From: a virus
IMG/VR virus record: IMGVR_UViG_3300020201_000050
Coordinates: 1-39,917 of that record
DNA length: 39,917 nt
Strand: one strand, 5' to 3'
Part shown: piece by piece, positions 16,003-23,784 of the stretch
Position numbering within the stretch: position 1 is the first letter of the stretch
How the letters are laid out: every line of letters starts with the position of its first letter
Notes under the pieces: generated by a model
What the model was told of the DNA's origin: nothing
Seen by the model: the letters and a program-made list of their open reading frames with translations, nothing else
Databases searched by the model: none
Program-made: the position numbers and the translations under genes

Positions 16003-16872
16003 TTAAGAAGCCCTCAAATACACGATGTAGTTACGCTTGGTTGCGCTGGGCGCGACTGCAAACGTGACAACTCCGGTTGATGGAACAACCGTCCATGCAG
16101 TAGTCGGCACCAAAAGCGTGGACACTCTTGTAGACGTGTCTTGCTGATAGACCACGATATTCGTAGTGGTATGATCGCTAAGCGGTTTTTTGGAAAGTGT
16201 CATGGTGGTTAACACACCATTGCCCTGAAAAATGTCAATGTGCGGCGGCGTTACTGCAATAGCGCGTCCGCCAGACATGGCAAGCGACCCTTCAGCAGCC
16301 AAAGTCATGATCTTGCCCCAAGGCCATACGGTTGTACGTTCCCATGTACCCGTGTGGGTGTAGTCGCGCAAAACGCGCTCGTCACGGCTACTCTCGCCTT
16401 TGACTGCAATTTCGCCATAATTCATGATGATGAACTCATAGCCTTTTTGAGATTGTTCCCCATACACGCGCTTCTTCGCGCTGCTGTGGTTGAGTAGCAT
16501 CATCGGCGGGAGGTCTTCGATCTGTGGGTTAATACCCACAATCTCGAATGGTCCCACGTCATAGACCTTTGTTCCTTGCAACGCTGCTTCGCGGTCAAGG
16601 TCGCCCACGCCCATATCAATGTCGGTGGTTGTATTCTCGATAGGGTCAAACGTGAGAAAGCCTTGTGAGATATCATCACCGCTTTGATTTTCGCGGGTGC
16701 GTTCTGGTGTTGCCACACTCATCTTTTTGACGGCATTGAGACGCAGCAGGGACGATGACTCGCCAGCAGCCAACGCGGTTACGCTCCCGCATAACATGCC
16801 GTTGGTATCGTAGAATGCGCCCCACGTCTCTTTACTGCCGCCAGCTATATAGCGCTTAAACGGACTTCCCAT
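16003..16872 (-). CDS. Major tail (tube) protein, 289 aa
   Basis: Starts at ATG 16872, eight bases after GGAG. It lies between the tail terminator gene and the chaperone, the standard place for the tube protein. The first 200 residues are beta-rich with GAFYDTNGMLCGSVTALAAG near the start and a WERTTVWPWGKIMTLAAEG stretch. From about residue 200 a separate beta domain (TPPHIDIFQGNG, LVPTTAWTVVPSTGVVTFAV) resembles the Ig-like extensions found on tube proteins. It would polymerise into the tail tube. Confidence 0.7.
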   Translation of the reverse strand: MGSPFKRYIAGGSKETWGAFYDTNGMLCGSVTALAAGESSSLLRLNAVKKMSVATPERTRENQSGDDISQGFLTFDPIENTTTDIDMGVGDLDREAALQGTKVYDVGPFEIVGINPQIEDLPPMMLLNHSSAKKRVYGEQSQKGYEFIIMNYGEIAVKGESSRDERVLRDYTHTGTWERTTVWPWGKIMTLAAEGSLAMSGGRAIAVTPPHIDIFQGNGVLTTMTLSKKPLSDHTTTNIVVYQQDTSTRVSTLLVPTTAWTVVPSTGVVTFAVAPSATKRNYIVYLRAS

Positions 16873-16875
16873 AGC

Positions 16876-17397
16876 CTAAACTCCTAGCCAGATGGCTTCT
16901 TCATTTTCGATATTGAATTTCAAGGTGTGGCTTAGTTCAAAGCCGACATGCTCCGGGTCATCCCGAAATAAGCCGTTGCGCGTTACAGATGTCACAAACG
17001 CACCGCCCGGTATTAGCCAAAGGTCAGCTTGTCCCGTCTTCCAGCTAAGGTCAGAATGGGCATTGAACCAGTTGACCGCATACGGGATAAACAGCCATAA
17101 TAGTTTTTGATTTTCGCCTTTTAGGTTGCTCTGCACCTTCCCGATCAGGAAGCGACTGATGACGGTAATCGCCTGCTCGTCGTAGGGTTCGCCAGCATCG
17201 CCAGCAGTCAACCCGCCCGGATAAAGCATCACACACGGGAAGGCTGTCGGAACAGGAAGTAAGAACTTCTGTGCCGCCTGCACAACTTTAAGCGACTTCT
17301 TCAAGCGCGGCGGTGATGCCGGAATGGTCATCTCCTCCCACGCTTCTACGATGCGCTCTACAGCATCATCAAGGTACAAGTATTGAATGTCGGTCAT
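16876..17397 (-). CDS. Tail terminator / tail completion protein, 173 aa
   Basis: Four-base overlap with the upstream connector gene (ATGA). Its place between connector and tail tube, its size, and the arrangement helix-strand (IVEAWEEMTIPAS, PTAFPCVMLYPGG, FLIGKVQS, HTLKFNIENEE) fit the small tail-terminator family, which caps the tube and joins it to the head. No diagnostic motif; assignment by size and synteny. Confidence 0.6.
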   Translation of the reverse strand: MTDIQYLYLDDAVERIVEAWEEMTIPASPPRLKKSLKVVQAAQKFLLPVPTAFPCVMLYPGGLTAGDAGEPYDEQAITVISRFLIGKVQSNLKGENQKLLWLFIPYAVNWFNAHSDLSWKTGQADLWLIPGGAFVTSVTRNGLFRDDPEHVGFELSHTLKFNIENEEAIWLGV

Positions 17398-18278
17398 ACT
17401 TTTTTAATCCTCGCCAAACGTACCAGTGAGGCGAAAAACAACTTTGATTCATCGGGCATATCCACAGGCCATTCAATAGCGGTCATGCCGTCAACTTGCG
17501 TTTTGATGAACTGTCCACGATGTTGAAATTTGTAAGCTGCCCACCGCGTCGCGTAATAGCGGACACTTGGGTCAGGCCGCCAGATTGTGATCGGCGCGCC
17601 TTGCGCGTATTCGGCTGCGGTGGTGCCGCGTACTCCACGCATGACTGAAAGCGTGTGGACAGGTGTAGCGGCGACTGAGATCGTGACCTTACGCACCTGC
17701 ATATATTCGCTCCCGATCTTGAGCAACTGACCGGGTGAAAAGCGCGGCGTTTCAAAGCGCTCGTCTTCGCCTTTGATGTCGGTGACGGTGATCGTGCGAC
17801 TGGATGAAGACAGTGGGGCATCCCGCACCGTGTCCATACTGTTGAGCCACGCCTCGCTCGGCTGCGTGTGGTATGCCCAAACACCCGCCACCGCGATAGC
17901 ATCAGCCGGAACGCTTGCACCCAACCAAGACCCGTCAATGATCTGGATTTTGGTTTTGTGCTTATCCTCTTGCGGCATGAGCGTATAGGCACTTGCCGCA
18001 AGCGCCGAACCTTCGACTGTGATTGATGAGGCGGTCAACAGTTCAGCGTCTAGGAAAAGTAGATCGTCATAAACCAGACCATTGCACGACATGGGTAAAG
18101 CGTCGAATTTGCGCGTCTCAAGACGGGGTGCTAGGCTGCGCCGCGTGTTACGCTCGGCGGTTGCAAGCACATCGTCTATTGCTCTCAGGATGTATTGCTT
18201 ATCCTGCACCGTTGGCGTGACGTAGCTTTCCTCTGTCTCTCGCATCTCATCAATCACTAAATCAAAGGTCGTGAGCAT
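17394..18278 (-). CDS. Head-tail connector (adaptor-like) protein, 294 aa
   Basis: Starts at ATG 18278 overlapping the upstream stop (TAATG). The first 60 residues are helical (TPTVQDKQYILRAIDDVLAT, then AERNTRRSL), as in gp6-like adaptors. The middle is beta-rich with an inserted domain (RTITVTDIKGEDERF, GQLLKIGSEYMQVRKV, LSVMRGVRGTTAAEY) of a type found in several phage connector proteins. The C-terminal part is helical again. It would attach below the portal after packaging. Family assignment by layout and synteny. Confidence 0.6.
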   Translation of the reverse strand: MLTTFDLVIDEMRETEESYVTPTVQDKQYILRAIDDVLATAERNTRRSLAPRLETRKFDALPMSCNGLVYDDLLFLDAELLTASSITVEGSALAASAYTLMPQEDKHKTKIQIIDGSWLGASVPADAIAVAGVWAYHTQPSEAWLNSMDTVRDAPLSSSSRTITVTDIKGEDERFETPRFSPGQLLKIGSEYMQVRKVTISVAATPVHTLSVMRGVRGTTAAEYAQGAPITIWRPDPSVRYYATRWAAYKFQHRGQFIKTQVDGMTAIEWPVDMPDESKLFFASLVRLARIKKV

Positions 18279-18592
18279 TACTTACGCTTCACTTTCGGTT
18301 CGGCTTCCGGGTCAACCCATTCAAGTATTTCGGGCGCGATGCGTTTAAGTGTCTCCTGCGAGATACCTAACTGCTTGGCGCTGCGGATTTGCTCCTCAAC
18401 GGTGGCGCGCTGTTCTTGCGTGATGCCATTCCGCGCCTGACGGGTCAAGCGATAGAACAACATCGTTTCTCTGATAAAGCATTGCGCCCCTTCGCCATGC
18501 GGCACAAACGCACCCGTGACGGCGCAAGTCTGCGTGTCACGGATGGTCTGCCCTGTTTCGTCAACTTCCCCCCAGTGTTGGAAGTCTTTCAT
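18278..18592 (-). CDS. Hypothetical head-region protein, 104 aa
   Basis: Coupled on both sides (ATGA at its start, TAATG at its end). Contains a C-x-V-TGAFVPHGEGAQC region with two cysteines and histidines that might bind zinc, followed by a helical region with ITQEQRATVEEQIRSAKQLG and a basic end (VKRK). Located between the decoration-region genes and the connector. Function unknown; probably a head completion or accessory protein. Confidence 0.6.
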   Translation of the reverse strand: MKDFQHWGEVDETGQTIRDTQTCAVTGAFVPHGEGAQCFIRETMLFYRLTRQARNGITQEQRATVEEQIRSAKQLGISQETLKRIAPEILEWVDPEAEPKVKRK

Positions 18593-18912
18593 TTTCTACC
18601 GCCCTTCTTAGCGGTTTTAGCGACAGGTGCAGCATCTTCATGCTGCTCGTTGGCAAGCGTTTCAAGTGCAGCCAGTTCCTCATCCGTTAAAGGATCAAGT
18701 TCCGGGTCGCGGTCTAGGTCGGTTGGGACGATAGGCGCGATGACTTCTTCGGGTAACGATTCGGCGATGACTTCCGCATGACCGTTCTCCACGAGGTACT
18801 TAGCCAGCCCAAAGAGGCGTGGATCAGTATCTTCATATTCGCCCGGCTCGATGCGTTCTTCATTTGTCAGTCGTCCGCCATAGTTGTTGTGTACGGAAAT
18901 TGTTATAGCCAT
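18589..18912 (-). CDS. Hypothetical head-region protein, 107 aa
   Basis: I use the ATG at 18912, seven bases after a perfect AGGAGG, rather than a longer upstream reading that would run into the previous gene. The N-terminus (ITISVHNNYGGRLTNEE) is followed by RLFGLAKYLVENGHAEVI, resembling small Rho-N- or head-tail-joining-like modules, then an acidic linker and a Lys/Ala-rich basic tail. Such tails are common on small head proteins. Not recognised as a specific family. Confidence 0.65.
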   Translation of the reverse strand: MAITISVHNNYGGRLTNEERIEPGEYEDTDPRLFGLAKYLVENGHAEVIAESLPEEVIAPIVPTDLDRDPELDPLTDEELAALETLANEQHEDAAPVAKTAKKGGRK

Positions 18913-18923
18913 CTGTACACCTC

Positions 18924-19532
18924 CTATGAGAAGGCTACGCTGCCAATGTTGGACAGCACTAAAAAGCGGGTTGCAGAAAGTGCGATGACAAGCAGCGCTT
19001 CGCCTGGTGCATCCAGTGTCGCAACGCTGTTTGTCCCGTTCCAAGTCACACCCGAAAGCGTGACGGTATGTGCAACCGTTCCCGATGCAGAGCCATTCGC
19101 AATGATGAGCATGTCACCCGCCGTAGGCGCAACTAAAGTTGCCGCGATGACTACCGTCGCATGACTGAGGATCACCAAGCCGCAGCGCAGCGTAATCGCC
19201 CCGGTGGCAGTTAAGGTCTGCACCGCTTGGCGAAGTTCGCCTTTCATTAGGCTGCCCGACAACGCTTCAAAGAGATTGGCGGTAAAACGGAAGTCGTCCG
19301 CCCCGGCAATCTCAACGTCGATCTGGTTATCCGTTGGGGCGCTGATGGTGGTATCGGCATCGGCATCTAAAACAAGCGCATCATTCTCGCCGTTAAGATC
19401 AACGACTTGCCCCGCACCAAGCAGCACTGAGGTCATGCTCACCGCGTTGCCGCCAACAGTCAATGTGGCGGCGGTGAGATTTCCAAAATCTGCGTCTTCA
19501 CCCATGCGCGGGATATAAGTTTTCTGGGTCAT
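18924..19532 (-). CDS. Capsid decoration-like / head protein, 202 aa
   Basis: Starts at ATG 19532 with GGAGG about ten bases upstream. The protein is beta-rich, Thr/Ala/Val-rich and contains a pattern seen in phage structural proteins (FGNLTAATLTVGGNAVSMTS, LVLDADADTTISAP, DDFRFTANLFEALSGS). The second half has six short strands (ITLRCGLVILSHATVVIAAT, LLVIALSATRFLVLS) suggestive of a beta-sandwich. Immediately downstream of the major capsid gene, where decoration or stabilising proteins are usually encoded. Role inferred. Confidence 0.6.
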   Translation of the reverse strand: MTQKTYIPRMGEDADFGNLTAATLTVGGNAVSMTSVLLGAGQVVDLNGENDALVLDADADTTISAPTDNQIDVEIAGADDFRFTANLFEALSGSLMKGELRQAVQTLTATGAITLRCGLVILSHATVVIAATLVAPTAGDMLIIANGSASGTVAHTVTLSGVTWNGTNSVATLDAPGEALLVIALSATRFLVLSNIGSVAFS

Positions 19533-19598
19533 TTCTACAGTCCTCCGTTAATGGACAGGAAAGAGTTTCTTTACTTGCCTGCTTATGCAGCAGACGGA

Positions 19599-21764
19599 TT
19601 AGGCGATAGTCGTGCTGACGTTGTATGCAATCGCGGCGGCTTCGTTGTCACGAAACGCCAGACCCCAACGCATATGCGCCACAACCTGAGTTGTATCCGA
19701 TGCCGGATAGTAGGTCGTAAAAACCTGCATACGACGCTTCCAGCGACTCGCCCACTGATCGGGTCGCACCAGTAGGATGCGGCCTTTGGTGTTGTTGCCA
19801 CCCGTCGCGCTGACTTTGCCTGTGGCATTGCCTTTGCCGAAGAAGCCGGAGCGCACAATTTCAATGCCATAAATCCGACGCAACACACCTTCAACGATGG
19901 TGGCCGTCGGGAAGACATCTTGCGTCTTCAAGATGGCAAGGTTGAGCGCTGCGAAGTACGTTGAATTGTCGATGATGTACAGCACCTTGTTTGGGTCGGT
20001 GGCATGTTTACCGTCCACGCCTAGCAGCGGAAGCAGTGCCAAGAAAATCGTATCTGCCAGCGTGTTAGCTGCGTCAGCGGCATTGGCGGTATTGGTCACC
20101 AGCGCCAGTTTCGCCAAGCCGTTCAACAGTGTGTAGGACGGTTTGGAGGGTGCCGTTGCCGGAGTGCCATCGATCAAATTAATGTTCGTACTCGCGCCGG
20201 TGGCGGTATCCCCATTAATCAGGATGCGTTCCATTTGTTCCGCACCACTCACATTGATCTTGCGGTTGGCTTCTCTGACGATGTTGATGATGCTGTCTTC
20301 TTCCAGTTCCTGCTGGTAGTTGAGACGTGTAGACAGCTTGGCGACAGTGACGCTTTTCTGTCCCGTCCCGAATTTTGAAGAGGCCGATGTAGGGGTGACC
20401 ATACCGCTACTTGCGTTTTCATCTGCCCCCCCGGTGGAAACATACCAATCAGGATCAGCGCCTTCAAGCGGGATGGTTTCAGCTTCATATCCTTGTGGAA
20501 TTTCGGCTTCATCCATGCCATAAGAAAGCATCTTCTGATAGACGGGTGTTTGTTCGCGGATTTGTTCCCACAGTTGAGTCCCGTAGTAATTGAAAACCCA
20601 CTCGTCGCCAAAACCTGCTGAATCAGCAGCCATGACTTCGCTAGCCTTCAAAAACGGGAAGTGACTTTTGACAGCCAGATCATTAGCGGCGACATCGCCT
20701 TTTTCGACCAGTTGAGCGGTTTTATAGGTCATCGCTTTGCGATATTCATCGCTCGTCCGTCCGCGCAGCATCTGATAACCAAGCGCCAAGTCATGGGCGG
20801 TCAGTGGGTCAAACTTGCTACCAACGGTGATCTGTGTCGGCTTGTTCGCGGGTGGGTTGACCTGTGCGCCAGATGCGCGGCTCGTGCCGCCATGTCCTAC
20901 ATTGGCTTTGATAGCCTCAGCAATAACGGCATTGGCGCGGTATTTGTTGATGACATCCATCACAGTCTTGATAAAGGCGGTGTTAATCGTCTTTTGCGGA
21001 ATGATGTCTTCGACATTTTTCATCATTTCTTCTTCGGGTAGGGCTGCCTGGGCTACCGGATCGGCTTTTTGTTCGCCGCCCACGCTGCTGTTTGCGGCTT
21101 CAACTTGGGTGACGATCTGCGCGAGTTGTTCCTCAGCAGGTACATCAAGTCCCATAGCGGCGAAAACCGCTAGGACTAAATCACGAATGGTCATGGTCTT
21201 TGCTCCTGTTTGCGATTGAGATTCGGATGGTGCCGTCTCGCGTTCAGGGTCGCTCTCTGCTTCACCTAAAAGGTCTTCCAGAGTCTTGAAACCGTTAACG
21301 CCTCTAATGGCGGCTTTCAAATTACTGACATTAGTTCTGCGCGGTTCAGCGGGGGTGGGTGTGAGACTACCTTCGACGATAGGCCACTTCTTAATCCGTC
21401 CGTCTGCGGCGACTTCCACCAAATGCGGAAGGCTACCGGACGACCAACCAAGAGCGCCCTTCTCTACGAGGTTGCGGACAGCCCCAACATAGCGGTTACG
21501 CATGTCGAGTTGGGCTTCCGCCCAAAGGCCAACGGCATCTACTTTCAGCGTGTCGATTGTGCCGATGAGCGCTGTCTTAAGTTCGCCGTCGAGTCCGTGA
21601 TGGTAGAGCATGGGACGCTGTGCGTACCAATCCAAGCCCAATTCAGTCTCAGGTGTAAAATATTCACCTGTCAGGTCTTTTTGTGCTGGACTGCCGAAGA
21701 CGACCAGATAGCCGCCGATGCGATCCCCTGCATCACCCAACATCTTCAAAGCTGGAACTATCAC
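19599..21764 (-). CDS. Prohead protease-major capsid protein fusion, 721 aa
   Basis: Residues 1-150 look like an HK97-type (U35) prohead serine protease: GGYLVVFGSPAQKDLTGEYF, a histidine in YHHG (55-56) and a serine in GWSSG (108-109) as likely catalytic residues. Residues about 155-290 are an acidic helical segment (delta/scaffold-like). From about 300 to 721 is an HK97-fold capsid protein (LALGYQMLRGRTSDEYRKAM, MERILINGDTATG, RWGLAFRDNEAAAIAYN). The GTG start at 21764 follows GGGGGTAGG. Normally protease and capsid are separate genes. An in-frame ATG at 21194 has its own strong ribosome binding site (see that entry). Confidence 0.85.
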   Translation of the reverse strand: MIVPALKMLGDAGDRIGGYLVVFGSPAQKDLTGEYFTPETELGLDWYAQRPMLYHHGLDGELKTALIGTIDTLKVDAVGLWAEAQLDMRNRYVGAVRNLVEKGALGWSSGSLPHLVEVAADGRIKKWPIVEGSLTPTPAEPRRTNVSNLKAAIRGVNGFKTLEDLLGEAESDPERETAPSESQSQTGAKTMTIRDLVLAVFAAMGLDVPAEEQLAQIVTQVEAANSSVGGEQKADPVAQAALPEEEMMKNVEDIIPQKTINTAFIKTVMDVINKYRANAVIAEAIKANVGHGGTSRASGAQVNPPANKPTQITVGSKFDPLTAHDLALGYQMLRGRTSDEYRKAMTYKTAQLVEKGDVAANDLAVKSHFPFLKASEVMAADSAGFGDEWVFNYYGTQLWEQIREQTPVYQKMLSYGMDEAEIPQGYEAETIPLEGADPDWYVSTGGADENASSGMVTPTSASSKFGTGQKSVTVAKLSTRLNYQQELEEDSIINIVREANRKINVSGAEQMERILINGDTATGASTNINLIDGTPATAPSKPSYTLLNGLAKLALVTNTANAADAANTLADTIFLALLPLLGVDGKHATDPNKVLYIIDNSTYFAALNLAILKTQDVFPTATIVEGVLRRIYGIEIVRSGFFGKGNATGKVSATGGNNTKGRILLVRPDQWASRWKRRMQVFTTYYPASDTTQVVAHMRWGLAFRDNEAAAIAYNVSTTIA
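21192..21207 (-). promoter_or_regulatory. Internal ribosome binding site and start for separate capsid protein
   Basis: On the minus strand AGGAG (21207-21203), eight bases, then ATG at 21194, codon 191 of the fusion. The product would be a 531-aa scaffold/delta plus capsid protein starting MTIRDLVLAVF. Spacing and sequence are ideal, so the same frame probably makes both a long (protease-containing) and an abundant short form, comparable to the nested scaffold gene of lambda C/Nu3. Confidence 0.7.
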
Positions 21765-21772
21765 GACCTACC

Positions 21773-21829
21773 CCCAAAATAAAAAGAAGTGTTGCCAACA
21801 CCTTGAATAGACAAGGCATTGGCAACACT
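21773..21829 (-). terminator. Strong hairpin with T-run in the capsid leader (attenuator-like)
   Basis: AGTGTTGCCAA (21788-21798) and TTGGCAACACT (21819-21829) form a perfect 11-bp stem, with an extra inner ACCTTG/CAAGG pairing. On the minus strand the stem is followed by TTCTTTTTATTTT, the shape of an intrinsic terminator. It lies between the promoter at 21856-21883 and the capsid start, so it would either attenuate late transcription, be bypassed by antitermination, or protect the 5' end of a highly expressed mRNA. Confidence 0.7.
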
Positions 21830-21855
21830 CCGCGCAGAGTTAATTGTTGAACAAT

Positions 21856-21883
21856 AGTGTAGCACAATTGTTCGTTAAGTCAA
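21856..21883 (-). promoter_or_regulatory. Promoter for the capsid and tail operon
   Basis: TTGACT (21883-21878), 16 bases, TACACT (21861-21856), with TG before the -10 (TGTGCTACACTAT). The start would be near 21849. Only a leader hairpin separates it from the protease-capsid gene, and all genes below it to 5542 read the same way. Confidence 0.7.
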
Positions 21884-22008
21884 ATGGAATAGGTGAATCA
21901 AAAGACCGCCGCGTTCAACCCATCATCTCCATCATCGGCAGCGTAGCCTGCACACCGATTTCAACCACATCTCGCTCGACCGTCTGCGCTGTCCGCCTTG
22001 ACGGTCAG
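21884..22008. other. Gap with possible gene remnant
   Basis: No gene on the plus strand. On the minus strand a 26-codon frame (22012-21932) starts by ATGA overlap with the HNH stop and has AAGGA upstream. Another minus frame ending at 21908 reads a protein-like tail (AQTVERDVVEIGVQATLPMM). The two are in different frames, so this may be the eroded, frameshifted end of a lost gene. Confidence 0.3.
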
Positions 22009-23004
22009 TCATGCGACTTCCTTATCCTTTGCTTTTACCAATTCAAAGTATGCGTTGATGCGCTTCAAGATTACTCGCGCCTTCCGTTTGCCAAATTTCA
22101 GGGCAAGCCACACTTCTGGCATAGCGTTATGCTTGGAATTATTGCATCCGTCCTCACCGTGACATAGAGGCACGATGTTATCCGCTGTCGTCCCGCCGCC
22201 TTTGGTGAGTGGTATCCAGTGATCGGCGGAAGCGGTGTGCGTGACGAATAAATCCTTTAACGGTCTATCGCATACCGCGCAGTAGCCATGAAAGTAATCA
22301 ATGGCATATTGCCATTCGGCGGTGGTCAAGGTGTTGGGGAGGTTAGCTTTACGGGCGCGGCGGCGCTGGCTGTGAACCCGCACCTTTTCCGGGTTAGCAA
22401 CCTGCCAGACGCGGTTTTTCTCTCTCAACTTTTCTGGATTAGCAGCGTAGTAAACGCGGCCTTTCTCGTTCAACTTTTCTGAGTTAGCAGCGTAGTAAAC
22501 GCGGCTTTTCTCGTTCACCTTTTCTGAGTTAGCAACGTAGTAAACGCGATTGTACTCTCTCACCTTTTCTGAGTTAGCAGCGTAGTAAACGCGTTTTCTC
22601 TCTCTCCCCTTTTCCGGGTTAGCAGCGTAGTAAACGCGGCCTTTCTCGTTCAACTTTTCTGAGTTAGCAGCCCGGTAAACGCGGTCTGCCTCTCTCACCT
22701 TTTCTAGATTAGCAGCCCGGTAAACGCGGTCTGCCTCTCTCACCTTTTCTAGATTAGCAGCCCGGTAAACGCGGTCTGCCTCTCTCACCTTTTCTAGATT
22801 AGCAGCCCGGTAAACGCGATTGTACTCTCTCATCTTTTCTGGATTAGCAGCCTTGTAAACGCGGGCGTACTCTCTCGCGCACTCTTTACACTGGTAAAGT
22901 AATCCATCTTTTTTCGTGCTGTCCCGCGAAAACGCGCTCACCGCCTTCGTTTCCTTGCATTTCGCACACCGCTTGCTACCAACAATTATCTCGTCTGCGC
23001 TCAT
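22009..23004 (-). CDS. HNH endonuclease with zinc finger and eleven 15-aa repeats, 331 aa
   Basis: Starts at ATG 23004, six bases after CAGGTAA. Residues 13-42 form a C-x2-C...C-x2-C finger. Residues 49-213 are eleven tandem repeats of consensus VYxAANxEKxxExxR, predicted helical and highly charged. Residues 240-293 are the HNH core: CAVC (242-245), SADHW with D261-H262, and LCHGEDGCNNSKH. Phage HNH proteins near terminase genes often assist DNA cleavage at packaging, and this one lies in the head gene cluster. The repeat block is unusual; three consecutive units are identical at DNA level, a sign of recent expansion. Confidence 0.85.
   Translation of the reverse strand: MSADEIIVGSKRCAKCKETKAVSAFSRDSTKKDGLLYQCKECAREYARVYKAANPEKMREYNRVYRAANLEKVREADRVYRAANLEKVREADRVYRAANLEKVREADRVYRAANSEKLNEKGRVYYAANPEKGRERKRVYYAANSEKVREYNRVYYVANSEKVNEKSRVYYAANSEKLNEKGRVYYAANPEKLREKNRVWQVANPEKVRVHSQRRRARKANLPNTLTTAEWQYAIDYFHGYCAVCDRPLKDLFVTHTASADHWIPLTKGGGTTADNIVPLCHGEDGCNNSKHNAMPEVWLALKFGKRKARVILKRINAYFELVKAKDKEVA
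22366..22860 (-). repeat. Coding 45-bp tandem repeat, eleven units
   Basis: Each unit encodes 15 residues of the HNH protein. The units at 22681-22815 (three copies) are identical in DNA; the others differ at several positions but keep VY-AAN-EK. The unit length of exactly 15 codons means that gain or loss of copies leaves the frame intact, so the length of the rod between finger and nuclease can vary freely. Confidence 0.9.
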
Positions 23005-23025
23005 CGTTTACCTGCTTTCAACCCA

Positions 23026-23280
23026 TCACACGACCTCTCGCCACGCCCACGCCCATGCAGCCAACCTATCCATAGCGACTACATAACAGCGGTTTGGTCT
23101 TCCGTTCCGCATCAAATAACCCATCCTGATGAGCTTCTCGCACCAGCCGTATACGGTGGCGTGATCGGCGTAAAATTTTGTGCCGATCTCCTGAAGTGTC
23201 GGCGCGTAGCCGTACATCCGGCGATGGATTTCGATGAAAAGTAGAAGCTCAACTTGGTTGGTGGTTAGATCGTAATTCAT
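23026..23280 (-). CDS. Small winged-helix DNA-binding protein (LexA N-domain-like), 84 aa
   Basis: The sequence LTTNQVELLLFIEIHRRMYG, then YAPTLQEIGTKFYADHATVY and GWCEKLIRMGYLMRNG follows the LexA N-terminal domain pattern (T-x2-Q...I...G-x-x-P-T-x-x-E-I). The LexA protease domain is absent. The recognition helix would be HATVYGWCEKL. An ATG at 23289 would add MVC, but a -10 box overlaps that ATG (see promoter), favouring 23280 as a nearly leaderless start. A repressor or late regulator, placed inside the head genes, is plausible. Partners unknown. Confidence 0.7.
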   Translation of the reverse strand: MNYDLTTNQVELLLFIEIHRRMYGYAPTLQEIGTKFYADHATVYGWCEKLIRMGYLMRNGRPNRCYVVAMDRLAAWAWAWREVV

Positions 23281-23296
23281 ACACACCATTATAGCA
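23281..23296 (-). promoter_or_regulatory. Extended -10 promoter for the winged-helix gene
   Basis: TGTGCTATAAT on the minus strand (TATAAT at 23293-23288). No good -35 at the usual distance (TTGATG gives only 13 bases), but the extended TG compensates. The last base of the box is only seven bases before ATG 23280, so the mRNA would start at or next to the start codon. The TGTGCTA core is shared with the promoters at 5404 and 21856. Confidence 0.5.
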
Positions 23297-23298
23297 CA

Positions 23299-23784
23299 TC
23301 AGTTCTCATCAAGCGACTCTTGGACGATCATAGGCCACATCTCAATGATGTTGTCCTCAAGTTCCGCGCCGATATCTAATGCGATGTTTTCAACCACAGG
23401 CCACTTGTTTAAAAACGGCTGCTGATCTGGACCGTATACATAACGCGCTTGAGGCGCTGCGTTCTCAACATTAATGGTCACGTCGCCACTGTTGAGGTCG
23501 ATACTTGTCTCCCAACCTTTCGCCAATGCTCCTGTGCGTCGGTATGGGAGATTGTTCTCTTTACGCAGCTTTGCCATCACATAGCGCCGCTGACGCTCAC
23601 TCGCCCACCGAATAGGATAATCCGGTTTTGGCGGCGTATACCGCAATCGTCGATCTAGCTCGCGTTCCAGCGGCGGGATGATGACACGCGCCACTACGCG
23701 GTAGATTTTGCGCGCTGCTTTTTTCTCAAGGCCGCGTAGTGCTTCTGCAAGACCGGACGAAACGGAAAGCGAGATGTCAATCAT
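23299..23784 (-). CDS. Minor head / HK97 gp10-like structural protein, 161 aa
   Basis: Starts at ATG 23784, overlapping the portal stop (ATGA). An N-terminal amphipathic helix (LAEALRGLEKKAARKIYR) is followed by a basic region (YTPPKPDYPIRWASERQRRY) and a beta part (GDVTINVENAAPQARYVYGP). This is the layout of gp10-like head-tail or minor head proteins, though these normally lie after the capsid gene rather than right after the portal. Structural role likely, exact one not. Confidence 0.6.
   Translation of the reverse strand: MIDISLSVSSGLAEALRGLEKKAARKIYRVVARVIIPPLERELDRRLRYTPPKPDYPIRWASERQRRYVMAKLRKENNLPYRRTGALAKGWETSIDLNSGDVTINVENAAPQARYVYGPDQQPFLNKWPVVENIALDIGAELEDNIIEMWPMIVQESLDEN

Noticed and set aside
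22366-22870. Regular repeats resembling a CRISPR array
   Set aside because: Units are 45 bp without unique spacers, all in one open frame of the HNH protein, and vary like coding repeats.
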